Notes under the pieces: generated by a model
Seen by the model: the letters and a program-made list of their open reading frames with translations, nothing else
Database searches by the model: none
Told to the model about the DNA's origin: nothing
DNA from: Acephala macrosclerotiorum
Taxonomy: Eukaryota > Ascomycota > Leotiomycetes > Helotiales > Mollisiaceae
Direction of reading: 5' to 3'
Length of the DNA stretch: 64,000 nucleotides
Assembly (NCBI GenBank): GCA_014904845.1
Contig: MU119222.1
Coordinates: 372,001-436,000 of the forward strand
Shown here: positions 35,612-47,580 of the stretch, piece by piece
Layout: the number at the start of each line of letters is the position of its first letter
Numbering within the stretch: position 1 is the first letter of the stretch
Translations under genes and position numbers: made by a program

Positions 35612-37138
35612 ATGCCAAAAATCATGGAGAACGCCAGGCAAGATTTCGACGAGCTCGCGTGGGATAAAAATGACGAAGAATGGGAAGAGGCCCAGAAAGC
35701 GTTGAGCAAGAAGTCTTTGTGTCGTCGCCTCGAATCGCTGGTGGCGGAGAAATTCGGAAAGCCAGCAACCTGGATTACCCCAATGATTATTGGCGGGTTC
35801 AACAATCTGTATCGAGTACGCGTTGAAGATGTCTCCCCCGATGTGCTGGTTCGACGGCCCTCCGTCAGTCAAGCCCAGCTTCCGGAAGAGAAAACTCTTC
35901 GAGAGGCGGCAACTGCGAAGTATATACAACAAAATACTAAAATACCCACTCCGCGGGTATTCTATTACAGCGATTTCTCTGACGTCGGGCCATTCATCAT
36001 TATAGAGCGCGTCGAGAGCAAGTCAACCTTGTCGCATGCCCTGACTACACCCGGCGTTGATCGTTCCATAACTCATGCCTTGGATCCAAACATCTCCCAA
36101 ACTACACTGGAAGACCTTTATCTCAAAGTGGCGAATATCATCTTAGAACTCTCACATCATAAATTTACACAAATTGGGTCCTTGCTCGAAGCGGACGATG
36201 GTTCGTTTTCTGTGGGTGGGCGACCCATTACTCAAAATATGAACGATATGCTTCAGCTCGCCAACATCCCTCCTGCCATCTTCTCACCAGAGTACAAGAC
36301 CTTCCAATCCTCAGACGAGTACTACTTGAACTTAGCGCGGGGTCATTTGGTACAGCTGATATTCCAACAAAACGACTTGGTCAAATCAGCGGACGACTGC
36401 CGAAACAAATACGTTGCTCGCCAACTTTTCCGTCAGCTGGCAGAGCAACGTCGACTTTCTATATTTGGATTCGCTGAAGATAACTGGTCTGCCCAGGCAA
36501 GGACCAAAACTTTAAAACTCTTGCCAGCGCCCTCAAACTCGGACTCATTTCGGCTCTATGGCGATGATTTTCGTCCAGGAAATATACTAATCAACGATGC
36601 TAACGAAGTTGTTTCCGTTATTGACTGGGAATTTACGTATACTGCACCCACACAGTTCGTTCTCGATCCTCCGTGGTGGTTACTACTTGACACCCCGGAA
36701 ATGTGGGATGCCGGTATCGACGATTGGGTGAAAAATTATGAGCTTCGACTTGAGACATGGTTATCCGCCATGAAGGAAGCTGAGGAGAGTGCAGGCTCAG
36801 AATCCAAGTCTACCAAATTCCCGTTGTCGGCATATATGAGAGAGAGCTGGGAAACGGGGCGGTTCTGGCTGACTTATGCAGCGCGGAAGAGTTGGGCGTT
36901 TGATATTGTCTTCTGGAAATATTTGGATGAGAGATTCTTTGGACGGAGGGAAGATCGCGTCGAGAAAAATGAGCTCTGGAAGACAAGAGTGCATCTTCTA
37001 AGCGAGGGTGCGAGGAATGCGATGGAGCCATTTGTAGAACGGAAGGTAGAGGAGATGAAGGAGCGGAAACTGGTCGAGTGGGATCCGGAAGCAGCGAAGA
37101 GTCGTTTGGCAGAGGTGCTTTTTGATTGTGAAGTGTAG
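35612..37138 (+). CDS. APH-fold phosphotransferase (aminoglycoside phosphotransferase family)
   Basis: An intronless frame of 508 residues. The N-lobe shows TPMIIGGFNNLYRV, a glycine loop of the kinase-like fold, and a VLVRRPS strand. The catalytic loop is GDDFRPGNILI near residues 317-327, the equivalent of HGDxxxxN in APH enzymes, with the metal-binding VIDWEF about 18 residues later. The family phosphorylates small molecules or, rarely, proteins; in fungi most members are uncharacterised and expanded, so resistance to a drug should not be assumed. The C-terminal helical part continues the family pattern (FVLDPPWWLLLD, then a long helical end). The first ATG of the frame is used. It sits alone, just downstream of an AT-rich island. 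Confidence 0.85.
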   Translation: MPKIMENARQDFDELAWDKNDEEWEEAQKALSKKSLCRRLESLVAEKFGKPATWITPMIIGGFNNLYRVRVEDVSPDVLVRRPSVSQAQLPEEKTLREAATAKYIQQNTKIPTPRVFYYSDFSDVGPFIIIERVESKSTLSHALTTPGVDRSITHALDPNISQTTLEDLYLKVANIILELSHHKFTQIGSLLEADDGSFSVGGRPITQNMNDMLQLANIPPAIFSPEYKTFQSSDEYYLNLARGHLVQLIFQQNDLVKSADDCRNKYVARQLFRQLAEQRRLSIFGFAEDNWSAQARTKTLKLLPAPSNSDSFRLYGDDFRPGNILINDANEVVSVIDWEFTYTAPTQFVLDPPWWLLLDTPEMWDAGIDDWVKNYELRLETWLSAMKEAEESAGSESKSTKFPLSAYMRESWETGRFWLTYAARKSWAFDIVFWKYLDERFFGRREDRVEKNELWKTRVHLLSEGARNAMEPFVERKVEEMKERKLVEWDPEAAKSRLAEVLFDCEV

Positions 37139-37635
37139 TAAAAACACAGGCTTACTTCTAGAAATCGTTGATGTCTACCGAACTCCAATATTTGATTTGA
37201 GAGGAAACCTTTTCTCAACAGCGGGTCTTTGACGACAATACCCTCAGACTTCTCGACCCCCAAAATAGCATGATGTACTCGTACCTGACTCCTTACGCAC
37301 TATACGTCTGCCGTGACTCGCGGGCATTCGCACAGCGCCGCCCCAGTCGCAGCTACCTCTTCCGATCATGGCCGAAGAAGTTCGGGCGTGTGATTTATGT
37401 CAATCCGGAGTGCGACGTCTCCATTTACCAATCGACGCAGCTACATTAGCGACAGGACGGTCAATGCTTGTTTAGTTGTGTGAAGATACACTGAAAGCTT
37501 CCAAGCATGTTAGCCTCCTATTTAAATCTGGGCTGTCGTCGACCGTACATTTGAGAAGTTGCACGTACCCAATGACTTTCACAAGAAAGGCCCAAAGGTT
37601 TCAACACCAGCTTCGAAGTTCGACCGTAATTCAAC
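37139..37635. other. Intergenic gap, about 500 bp
   Basis: The 3' flank of the APH-like gene. I see no coding frame with family features. Confidence 0.4.
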
Positions 37636-38119
37636 ATGACAACAAAACACGAAAATATGGGTTTGTTTTGGGGTTTGCCAATAGATGTTCGTTTACAAAA
37701 ATGGGACAACGTGTTGGTCGGTAAGCACAAGAACGGCGAAAAGAATGCTATCGACATGAATAGGCATCCAGGAGCCATTCTTCAAACTTGCCGCGCCCGT
37801 CACGAAGATGTCTCGATGACACTGTACAGTGTCCCCTCTCCCTCGAGAATCGCCACCCTTTTCGCAGTTCGACTATCACTGGTACTGGCGTATCCGTAGC
37901 CAAATTCACAGTGAAGAAAGTTACACATTGGCATACTTCAGAATGAAGTCGCATGCCTTTTCTTTGACCGAGACTGATCGAGATGATAGAAGAGCTGTAC
38001 TTGAAAATACGAAACCAAGATCAAGAAAAGAAAAGAAAAGAAAAGAAGGGTGGTACGATAGATGGAACAAAATGAAGTGGATTTGTATACCTCTCAACGC
38101 CATCTACCTGTACCAGTGA
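37636..38119 (+). pseudogene. Fragment of an LPxxxR...W family (2EXR/F-box-like) gene
   Basis: The frame from ATG 37636 encodes GLPIDVRLQKWDNVLV, about 25 charged residues, then PGAILQTCRARHEDVSMTLYS. This matches the start of fungal proteins with an LPxElRxxIW helix followed by a LLxxCRxxxxEA helix. The typical Ile before Trp is Lys here. The frame ends at 37899. An overlapping frame (37829-38119) continues with QFDYHWYWRIRSQ and a basic end rich in Lys/Arg. One frameshift near 37825 would join the two, but I cannot prove they were one protein. I read it as a decayed or very small member of the family. Confidence 0.35.
38023..38047. repeat. AAAAG microsatellite
   Basis: Four to five tandem copies of AAAAG occur at 38023-38047, inside the possible 2EXR-like fragment, where they would encode a Lys/Arg-rich stretch. 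Confidence 0.85.
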
Positions 38120-38204
38120 TGCACCGGCGCTATGCCTCCTATCTACAAGCCGGCCCTTATAATACAAGCCTATGTCCATCCATCTCCCTTCTATCCACAG
38201 CTAT

Positions 38205-40325
38205 CTACCCCTCAAACACCGAATGCTGAAGCTCTACCCCAAACTGATCTTTAGCAATGAACCTCATTTGCTTTTCAAGATCATCCTCCATTCCCTGTCC
38301 AAAACCAAACCACTGCCTCAACTTACTAGTATAAAACACAACATCACTACTAAACAACACAAACTTGAAGAGCATATGCCTCCACGCATTAGCAAACCTC
38401 TCCCCAAAACTCAAATCCTTACTATCAACCAAACTCCTACTCGCCCAGCTACCCGTCATCTTAATCCTATTAACCGGCGAGCCAAGGAATTGATTATTCC
38501 CCTGCACAATCCGCATATTCCTCCCAATAAACAGCAATTCTCTTGGGAAATTCTCTTCTTCAGAAAGGACATCCCGAATACCCTGCCTCATCCGCTCTTG
38601 GACTTCGAAATGCCTCTCCGCAGCAGTCTTCCCTTTCAGCTCGCCCGTGACGCGACCTTTGGTACTCCCATCTCCGCCCTCATACGGACGCATTAACGTC
38701 GCGCTCGCGAAGAGATCCGGAGCCTTAACACCCCATGCACTCGTAATCTCACTTAACGTGGCGTTGTCGAACGTCATTATCGCTTTCCAGAATTGGCAAT
38801 ACTGATGTCTGAATTTCGGCGACATAGAAACGTATAGTCCATGATCGATAAGAACGAGTTCCGGATGTCCATTAGGCATTCTTCGGATGAAGATATTGCC
38901 TGGATGAGGATCGCAGTGTACAAGACCCCAGAGGAACATTTGCGCAGAGAAGAGATCGATCATTGTTGTCATTACTTCTTTCAGTGATAGCCCGAGTCCA
39001 CCTTTTCTGTTGCGTCCGCGCCATTCGTTTCGTTCCGGCTTGAGGAAACCTGTTCCGTCATTCTGGCGGGTGGAGGCTGGGATGGAGAGGGGAGTGTTCT
39101 TTGCTCCTGGTGAGCCTTTGCCGTTGCCTCCGTACCAAGGTGCGGTTAGGGTTTCTTTGTCCCAGAGGCGGACGCCTTCGATCCATTCGGCTGTCATGAC
39201 TCGTTTGGAGGAGAGGTCGCGGTAGACTTTGGGGATGTAGACGCGGCCGCGGAGACGAGGTTCGCCTGCTACTAGGGCGGCCATCTTCTCTGAGTTGTCG
39301 GCTTCGTTGATGAAGTCTGTTTCGAGTTGGAGGCGTTCGGTGATGTAGGGGACGAGACTGTAGAAGGGGAGGTCGAAGTACCAGGTGTAGACTTTCATAA
39401 CGACCCTGTTAATGGTCAGTAGGAACACGGAAATTGGGATGAGGATTGGTTACTTAAAGGCCCAGAGATCCCAACCCACTTGCGAATCAATCTCCCTCTT
39501 CTGGACTTTGATAGCAACCTCCCTTCCATCTGCCAATCTAGCCCAATGAACCTGTGCCACAGACGCAGAAGCCCTAGCCTTCTTCTCCATAACCCCATAG
39601 CCAGGTTCATTACTGAAACTGACCCCAAAGACTTCTTCTGGACTCCGTCCTCCAAAATCCTCCCTTATAACCTTCTCAACATCACTCCATTCGTTCTGCG
39701 GAGCATCATCGAACATCCTCGAGAACATCTTCTGGAATTCCGGCGGCAGAACAGCACTTTGCATAGCAATAGCCTGACCAATCTTCAGGTATAGTCCTCC
39801 ATTCTGATGTAGCAGATTGAATAACCGTTCTGCGCTTCTCTTGTGTAGATCCACGACATCGCCTCCGAACAAAGGATTGGCTCGAAAGTTCAGCTTGTAA
39901 TCGATAGCCACCAGTATTCCCAAGCCAAACGTTCGTAACGATCGGCTTATTGAAGAGGCATAGAATTGAGAATCAATCAGGTAGAGACCTCCTGTTACCA
40001 GAGAGACGTAAAGTAATCTCCGTCCCCATTTTATGGTTCTGCGGTATTGCTTCGCTGGCGCTGCTTTCCCAAGAGATTCTGGTGATGGCGGAACGAGTTG
40101 CTGGAATCTTTGATTTTGTATGGATCTTCGCGGGGGATTAGAGAGGGGATTTCTGCTGCTGGAGACTATCGAGGGGCGTTCGGCATTTTGGAGAAGGCGT
40201 TCGTGTGACCACTTTGATAGAGTTCGGACGCTCGCAGGAGTTGATAGTGAGGGATGTTGGCTCCTTGTAGCTCTACATGCAAGTTTGTTGGTATGCGACC
40301 ATAGTCCTGCAATGCGCAGTGACAT
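38205..40325 (-). CDS. Mitochondrial ABC1/ADCK-family atypical kinase (MCP2-like)
   Basis: Two exons (40325-39454 and 39405-38205; 48-bp intron) give 690 residues. The N-terminal ~90 residues are Ser/Arg-rich with few acids, consistent with a mitochondrial targeting sequence. A hydrophobic segment (LLYVSLVTGGLYLIDSQFY) follows. The family marks are GGLYLKIGQAIAMQS (KxGQ), an Ala-rich loop ASASVAQVHWARL in place of the kinase glycine loop, EVAIKVQK (catalytic Lys), an ExD-type LETDFINEADN, HCDPHPGNIF (catalytic loop) and LIDHG (metal-binding, DHG instead of DFG). ABC1/ADCK proteins support coenzyme Q synthesis and mitochondrial lipid homeostasis. The layout resembles yeast Mcp2 and human ADCK1/5 more than Coq8, a judgement from memory of the families. 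An insert near residues 375-415 is Gly/Asn/Arg-rich. Confidence 0.9.
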
Positions 40326-42222
40326 TGCTTCGAATGTTGGTGCGGTTCATCGAGGGGTTACATTTTTTCTTTGGATATCGATGATGATATTCACAATCCT
40401 TGGGTCACCGTACTTCTTTATCTCCGTCGGTGCAAGTTGAATGTCCGATTCGGGGTCCAGACTTCGGATCTTACCGAACATGTTTCACCTCGAGAGTACT
40501 TATCAAGGTATCCACTTGTCTGATATCGGTACAAGAATCACTGAAGTCTGAGGAGTTCTCCTCATGATGTCGTTCTTACTTCTTTGGCCTCGCAAGGCAA
40601 AGCTTTATGTTATTTAGGTTCGCGCTCCGAGATAGTCTGAATAATTTCTAAGCGATCTTGTTCGAAGGTACCCAAGAGAAGCCATGTCACAGACATCTTG
40701 AAACGAGTCTCATAACAAAAAGGTACGTCTTAGTACTAAAAATATACGGGAAGCCAGCAGGTTTCTATCAGAAGAATGGGGAGAGAAGATGCTTCCTTAC
40801 GCTCTATTCAAAGCCGTATTCATCAATGTTGTCAGGAGTGAGTTTTGTCCCCGGATAAATCTGATATCGAATATCAAGGGATGCTCTCCCGTATCTCTGC
40901 AGCCAGAAAAGGTCTTCCCATGACAGAACCCATGGTTGAAGTGGAGAGATGATGCATCTCCTCCCGCGATTGGAAGCAGAGAAGCAAGGGTTGGCCGCCT
41001 CAAATGCAGGCTGTTATCCCAGCAGAGCTTCTTCCCAAAAACGACATCGTCATATGCAGTAAGCGTTCATATGAACACGCAATCTACGTGCGTCTCCCAC
41101 GGTTTATGCCAATTGAAGAGGAGCAAGAATATGTGAAAACCCGTCGCACCTGAAAACTCCATCTCTCTGGAAATGGGAACCTGCAGGAGAGGGAGTCGTG
41201 AGAATTGCTTTGGCGGAAAAGTAAAAATAACCCAATACGATATACCGTAGGACCAGGTAAAACTGTAACAGACGCTCGCGAGTTCCGTGCTAACGGAAAT
41301 GAGTGCCGCTAGGTCGTGCTGGCTGTCTTTCGAGACTCGGAAAATTTGTACGAGAGTCAGGAGAAGAATGATGATAATTGTTGGTGACTTTGCTGGACCT
41401 TTGAAGACCGACAGTCTGTTGACTCCTTCTGTTGAGAGCCCTTCCGTCGCTCATCGATAGCGTCGTCTCCTGTTGAAACGCGTTTGTGGCGCAGCCTGCA
41501 CATCCCACTCCCGCTCTCACTCAGCGGCCTGAGCAAAAGCGAAACAGGGTGGACTCGAAGTAGAGTTCTCTACCAGACACAGTGACCCAACCATAGCGCG
41601 AGCCGCTGTTTCCAGCTAACCAACTTGCTGACACGCCGTCGACGTTCGACTTTAGGGTTGATTTTCTTGATATCGCTGGCCGTCTTCTCTTCTCCATCTC
41701 CACCAATCCTCTGCAATTGAAGCCTGTGGTTGCACCGCCCCGATTGGACGAATGCACCAGGAACCCGACTGGAAGGTGCATATTCTCGCACCATCAACGA
41801 GAGATACGCTCCAGGATTGGGAAGGTCGCTGTCGAATATAGGCTTTAGTTCGCGAATCGCAACCACCACTACCTGCTTCCCCGCCACTTCTCCAAGTCCC
41901 AGGAATCCAGAACAACGCTGGTGTTCCCGCCCGCCAACTCCAACCTCGCCTTCGACGAGATCGATAACGTCTTCGGTCTCCTCCACGAGAAAGGACATTC
42001 ACGATTTCCTGCCTGCTGCAGATGGAGGTTTAGGTCGCTACGTTCAATGCGACAGGAAAGGAGGATCGATCTCGAGTACTTCTGTGGTTCCCAGCCTGTT
42101 CAGCATTCCCACGACGGACCACAGCCTTCGAATTGAGAGTCCCCCGAACTATTCTCCTAGCCGCGTCTTGAGGACGCTGGCATCACAATCGTTTTGAAAC
42201 AGAACCTGCGACTTCAATCACG
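40326..42222. other. Divergent intergenic gap, 1.9 kb
   Basis: This lies between the divergent ABC1 kinase and palI genes. From about 41600 to 42190 long frames exist on both strands (155 codons plus, 142 minus) in GC-rich sequence, most likely the long palI leader. No domain is visible in them. Confidence 0.4.
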
Positions 42223-44586
42223 ATGCTTCGACCGGCGACACCTCTGACGGTGCTGCTGTTCGCAGCATTCGCCTTACTCCTCATCTCGGTCCTATCGACG
42301 CCAATCATAAAGCAGATCTCCTTGGCTTCGTTTGGGGGAGTTGACTTTGGCGTATTTGGTTTCTGTCAGGGAAGTAAATGTAGCAATATTGCGATTGGAT
42401 ACAATACTGGTGAGTTCATAATTGTCCGGCTGCTTGCAGGAACTGCGTCGAGGTTGTTGCGAAATCATACAGTTCAGAACTAATCGAAATGTCTGTCTAG
42501 CAAACCTATTTACTGACACGCAATCTGCGACCTTCGATCTTCCATCAGATACCAGAACTACCCTGTCAGCGATTCTGATTGTCCATCCAATTGCGGCTCT
42601 GTTCACTCTAATTATGCTCATCCTTTCAGCCATCGCCCACTTCCACTCTCCCTCACACTCGCCACGATACCTGCTCGGCATTTTCATTCTCAGCATCTTG
42701 ACATTGACTGTGTCGTTGCTCGCCTTCCTCATCGATGTTTTATTATTCGTGCCACATATGGCGTGGGGGTCGTACCTTGTACTTGCGGCTACTATTTTGG
42801 TCGCTGCTAGCGGTATCGTTTCTTGTGCGATGCGTAGGACACTGGTCAGCCGAAAAGCTCGAAAGCGCCGCATTGCTGAGAATGCGGAGATGAATGGAGA
42901 GAATTTCTATGCCAGGCAAGGACCGGGTCCCGTGCCGGTTATGACGACTGCAAGCGACACTATGGTCAATGGAGGTCCTGGTGTCGATAAGCTTCCTTCA
43001 TTTGCTACCTTTGAGACGGGAGGCAAGAAGGATCCAGATGAGAGATCCAGTGACGAGAGGATACCGTTGACGATGAGAACGCCAACGGAGACATCTCCCA
43101 CCAACGGACCAGGGGTTTCGGTTCCTGGCATGATGGATCGATATGGATCACAATCTAGAATGGGAGGAAACAGCCCGCCTCGCGTGGATCAGTACGGAAA
43201 TGTTATCCCACGCGCACCTCCTGGTCCGTACGGTATGCGAAGCCGTGATCCATCAGCTGACCCATCGTTGAATCGCCAATATTCAGATGGTTCAATGAAC
43301 GGACGGGGTAGAGGAATGCCACCGGGAGGTTTTAGAGGCAGAGGAGGTTATCCCCCAGGTGGAAGAGGCGGCTATGGCCCTCCCAGAGGTGGTTATGGCC
43401 CGAGAGGTGGTTATGGACCTCCAAGGGGAGGATATGGAGGCCCTTATCGAGGTGGAATGAATGATGCTATGATGGCAGGAGCTGGAGGAATGGCCGCAGG
43501 AGCTATGATGAGAGGTGGAAGACCGCCGCCACCCGGATATGGACCACCGCCAAACGGTCGTGGTTATGACAACAGGGGTATGTCGCCTGCTTCATACGGT
43601 CGACGACCTTCAGAGCCACAGGAGTCTGGCTTCGTCAATGATGGCGCCTATGGAGCTCCTCCTCCACCAGCCGCAGCGTACACTCCATACAATCCTGACG
43701 AACATTCTCGAGATAGTCTGCCTCGTGCAGAATCACCTCCTCCTTTACCAGGACAAGAACACGAGGGGCCAGTTGGCCAAGCTGTGGAGATGGATGCTAC
43801 CACAGGAAGTCCGTCACGCACTCCAGCAGGATTTGGCCAATTCGGGAATATTAGAGAAAGTGATGGTGACGTAGCAGGCATGGTCGGACTTCAGCAACAA
43901 CGGTTACAGAGACAGACGATCGAAAGTGAGACTAGTAGATACAGCCAAGACCAGTAAGTCGTTTCGCATCCTTAAATTGCATTAATGCTCACATTAGTAG
44001 ACCCTATGTACCGCCTCGACAGCAATGGACGGAAGCTGGAAGATCTAGATCTCCGTTGAACCCAAACATCCAAGCTGCAGAACTTCCAAGCCCAAGAACA
44101 CCCGCTCACAGACGTAGTAGCTCAGCTGGTGACAACTATTATGAAGATGTTGATCCACGTTTTGCCGAACCACCAGCTTCATCCGGTCCAGTGCCTCCAG
44201 CCCTAGCACCAGGATACGCTCCGAACAGCAACCCAAATCAGAATCTACGACCGATACAGCCAATCGGCCTTAATGGTAGTAGCTCTTACGAAGACCTACA
44301 ATCTGGAGCGAGAAGTCCTGCGGAGAGTGATCGATCAAATTTTACGTCAGTCTCTCAACGCGGCGTCAATCCTAGATGGAATGGCAACGGTGGTCCAGGC
44401 GGCTATGGAGGAGCAACAATGCCCAGGCGTCCCGTTCAACAACAGAACGACATATTGTTGAACTCGAACCCCGACTTCATGTTGCCTAGCGGCGGACGAG
44501 GAGGGCGCGGCTTCCCGAGAGGAGGTCCAAGAGGACCTGCAGGCACTGTCCCAAACAGTGCCTATGCAGGTGCTAGTGCCCTCTAA
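42223..44586 (+). CDS. palI: pH-response regulator PalI/Rim9 homologue
   Basis: Three exons (42223-42409, 42501-43953, 44001-44586) give 741 residues. The N-terminal ~170 residues have four hydrophobic helices in SUR7/PalI style: the first (TPLTVLLFAAFALLLISVLS), a short extracytoplasmic loop with a Cys pair (GFCQGSKC), then three more ending near SCAMRRTLVSRKARKRR. The remaining ~570 residues are disordered and rich in Gly, Pro, Arg, Ser and Tyr, with tandem RGGYGPP-type units around 43305-43460. PalI/Rim9 sits in the plasma membrane and helps the PalH sensor start ambient-pH signalling to the transcription factor PacC. The topology and long Gly/Pro-rich tail fit filamentous fungal PalI. The first intron donor was chosen because it restores NTANLFTDTQSATFDLP. 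Confidence 0.88.
43310..43470 (+). repeat. Coding tandem repeat of RGGYGPP units in PalI
   Basis: Imperfect copies encode GRGGYPPG, GRGGYGPP, RGGYGP, RGGYGPP and RGGYGGP. It is a low-complexity Arg/Gly/Tyr tract resembling RGG boxes, in frame within PalI exon 2. Confidence 0.8.
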
Positions 44587-45390
44587 TTCACCCTAAAGAT
44601 ACCCTCGAACGACGAAACTTTTCACCATTCGACCATTTCTTCCAAAACGCATCTGTCAAAATACCCCCTTCACGACAGCACTGTATCTTTTCACCCTCTC
44701 CCGCTCGTACATAATGGGCCTCGTGCTCTCTTCTTTCCATTCTTCCCTTTGTCGATATAGAATCTTTCGACAGAAATAAAGTCTGCGCGGGCGTTTCGGA
44801 TATTTTCTGAGGATTCAGTTCCATCATTGCTCGGATTGATGGTTAGGTCATATTCACATTGATGATTCATTTCACGATCTGATCACCTCTTGTACATATG
44901 AATGGGGCCTCATAGGAGCTCCATCAAATCATGCGTGGCTGGCTAGTTTCTTTTCTCGGTTTCTTTGATTTACTCTTTTGGGTTCGAGCTGATGGCGGAC
45001 GGGTTTTGCAGCCTTCATTCAAAGGTGGCTTCTTCTGGCTGGGTGGAACTACGGTAGATCCTCAGAGCATGAGATAGCGGATTGGGCGAAACATAAGCGA
45101 GGGTGCTTAGGAAGGAGCTGACTAGGACGAGGCTTCTTCGGGATGTAGGTAGTCGTCATAATGAAGACTATACGCTGATCAGATTATTTGTGTTTGTCGG
45201 ACACTGTGATCTCATTTGAGCCGTTGACAACGTGAGATGAATCTCGTTACATCTGAGTTAGGTATCCCCGTGTGCCTTCCATATGCCAGCTTCGATGCAA
45301 TCTTCCTTTACAAACTCAACTACGATGTAATCTTACTTCCAAGTTTTCCCATAAAACAATCTCACTTTCCTAGATTCGCAAATCGATAGT
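44587..45390. other. Intergenic gap before AT-rich island
   Basis: About 800 bp of palI 3' flank with no supported gene. Confidence 0.4.
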
Positions 45391-45600
45391 ACTAAGATTT
45401 TGTTTTATATATATCAATTAAAAAGCGAATAAAAACAAATACTGAAAAAATAAATTTTAAATTATTAATAAATTATTTTATTTTAATATATATAATAAAT
45501 CAATTATTAAAGAAATCGATATATATTTTTTAAATTAAAAGGGATAAATGATATTTATTTTATTATTATTTCCCAAAATTTAATATCGAAATTGGAATAT
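45391..45600. repeat. AT-rich island upstream of the SRPK-like gene
   Basis: About 200 bases are overwhelmingly A/T, with runs such as TTATTTTAATATATATAATAA. It has no coding capacity. The sharp composition change suggests a RIP-mutated repeat remnant. Confidence 0.5.
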
Positions 45601-45737
45601 ATAACGACGTCGAAATTTTCTTAAATATCAAAATGTGCTCGTGAACTAGCACACAAACAATGATTGAGCGCAAACAACTTTGTCGATACATTCGGCCATT
45701 TTGCTCACGTTTGCCATATATTGTATCAAGCCCGATA

Positions 45738-47234
45738 ATGAGCTCCTCGCGACCTCCAAGTATCCTGCCTGCTGACATCCTGGTCGAGGAGGACCGAGTG
45801 CCCGACTATCGACCTGAGTTCTACTATCCTGCAAACCCTGGACAAGTCCTCAATAATCGATATAAGGTCCTAGCAAAGATCGGATGGGGCACAGCTTCTA
45901 CTGTATGGCTTGCGGAGGATATAGAGCGGTAAGGGTCACTCGCTCGTTCTCAAATCAAACGCTAAGCCCTGATACTTCTGAAGAATACCTTTCCAGCATG
46001 TAACTCTCAAAATTAATACCTCTAATCCTGATTACGGCGACGCGATTCTGCACGAACTTGACATCAACAAACGCCTCACAAAAGGCCCTTCTCTGACTGG
46101 CTTTGCATTTGTCAGGGCTGCGTTTGATGATTTTATAGCTATCAGCCCTACTGGAGCTGCTCACTTATGTTTGGTTTTCGAGGCTATGCGAGAACCTTTG
46201 AGTCAATTTCAACACCGTCTCGTTAGTGATAGTATTCCGCCTCAGCTTCTTAAAGTATACGTCGACTTCATATTGCAAGGGTTGGAATATCTCCATTCTG
46301 ATTGCCAGATCATCCATACAGGTCTGTTCTTAAGATATTTCAGATACATTGATAGCCAATCCTGACCGCCTCCTCAGATCTCAAGGCCGACAATATTATG
46401 ATGTCTTTCGAGGATCCTAGCGTGATCGAAGAGTACGTGAACGCTCAAGATGGCCATCCAATGCCTCGGAAAATACTTAGCGATCGGAACATATACCTCT
46501 CGCACAACAACTTCGGCGCCCTGAAGTCATATTGGATGCTGCCAAAGATTGCTGATTTTGGTCTGGCACAACGAGGAGATGGACACAGGCCCTTGCGTCA
46601 TCCGATACAGCCAGCTCTCTACCACGCTCCAGAGGTCTTGCTTGGGGTCCCATGGTCATACAGCGCCGACATCTGGAATTTGGGTGTCCTTGTAAGTCTT
46701 TCGCGTCCTACCGGGCGTACCGGACAATAACTGATGCATGGCCCTGCAGCTCTTTGAGCTGTTAGAAGACAGGGAACTCTTCGCCCACCTCAAGTCACAA
46801 AATGGCGTGTATACTGCTCAGGCACATATTGCCGAGATGATTGCACTTCTTGGCCCACCTCCTCAAAAGCTTATTGATCGAGAGAAACATTGGCGTGACA
46901 TCCCTTGGGAACGATCATTTCCTAGTCCGGGCGGGGCTTGGTGTAATACGGCTCGTGAGTACTATGGTGGGCCATTCTTCGACTCAAAAGGCATGTCAAA
47001 ACTCCAAACACCTCCTGTCGAACCATAGCTCTGATTACTATAATAGGTTATTTCACCTATCCTCAAATCATTCCTTCACACATCAAACTCGACGACTATG
47101 TTACCCGTATGGCGGGAGAAGAAAAGGGGCTTTTCCTCAACTTCGTCAGGAAAATGCTACAATGGTTGCCAGAGGACAGGAAGACTGCAAAAGAGCTTCG
47201 CGAGGATCCTTGGCTACAATCAGGACTTGATTAG
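45738..47234 (+). CDS. Compact SRPK-like protein kinase, with a GC-AG intron
   Basis: Five exons (45738-45928, 45984-46321, 46378-46691, 46750-46990, 47047-47234) give 423 residues. The start resembles SR-protein kinases: EEDRVPDYRPEFYYPANPGQ, then a glycine loop KIGWGTASTVWL. Next come TLKI (likely catalytic Lys), HTDLKADN (catalytic loop with HTD, as SRPKs have, rather than HRD), ADFGL, APEVL and a C-lobe ending KELREDPWL. SRPKs phosphorylate Arg-Ser proteins in splicing. This copy lacks the large spacer of yeast Sky1 and human SRPK1, which is typical of expanded fungal SRPK-like families of unknown role. The fourth intron (46991-47046) begins GCATGT and ends ATAATAG, and only that join keeps the frame. 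An upstream ATG at 45660 would add 26 residues. AT-rich islands flank the gene on both sides. Confidence 0.82.
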
Positions 47235-47459
47235 GATGAAATGAGAAAGTAGAGGTATGGCGCTTATTAATTGTTTGGGAGATCACAAGCCAAGTGAGTG
47301 GCATCACGGAACGAAGGGTCATGCCGACCATCTATGCTTTGAGGAAGTGCAACATCTGAAATTTTCACCTGCTACCAAAGCGATCCGTAGAGAAAGCTAG
47401 AGTACATGGTCCAATGAATCAGCTTAGTAGGAACGAGGTCGATTTTCAAAATCTAAAAC

Positions 47460-47580
47460 TGCTTTGTAAGTATTTATAATAAAGGTAATAATAACTATAT
47501 TAAAACTTTAATCAATTATTAATTAATATATATATATATATATATATTATTTATTTAGTTATTAATTATAATCACGGATT
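47460..47580. repeat. AT-rich island with (AT)n microsatellite
   Basis: About 110 A/T-rich bases including eleven AT dinucleotides at 47526-47547. It lies about 230 bp after the SRPK-like stop codon and mirrors the island upstream of that gene. Confidence 0.6.

Noticed and set aside
37829..38119. Independent gene with a basic tail
   Set aside because: The basic tail is created largely by the AAAAG microsatellite; kept only as part of the possible 2EXR-like fragment.
41570..42197. Opposing 142- and 155-codon frames upstream of palI
   Set aside because: GC-rich leader sequence gives open frames on both strands; there is no recognisable protein.
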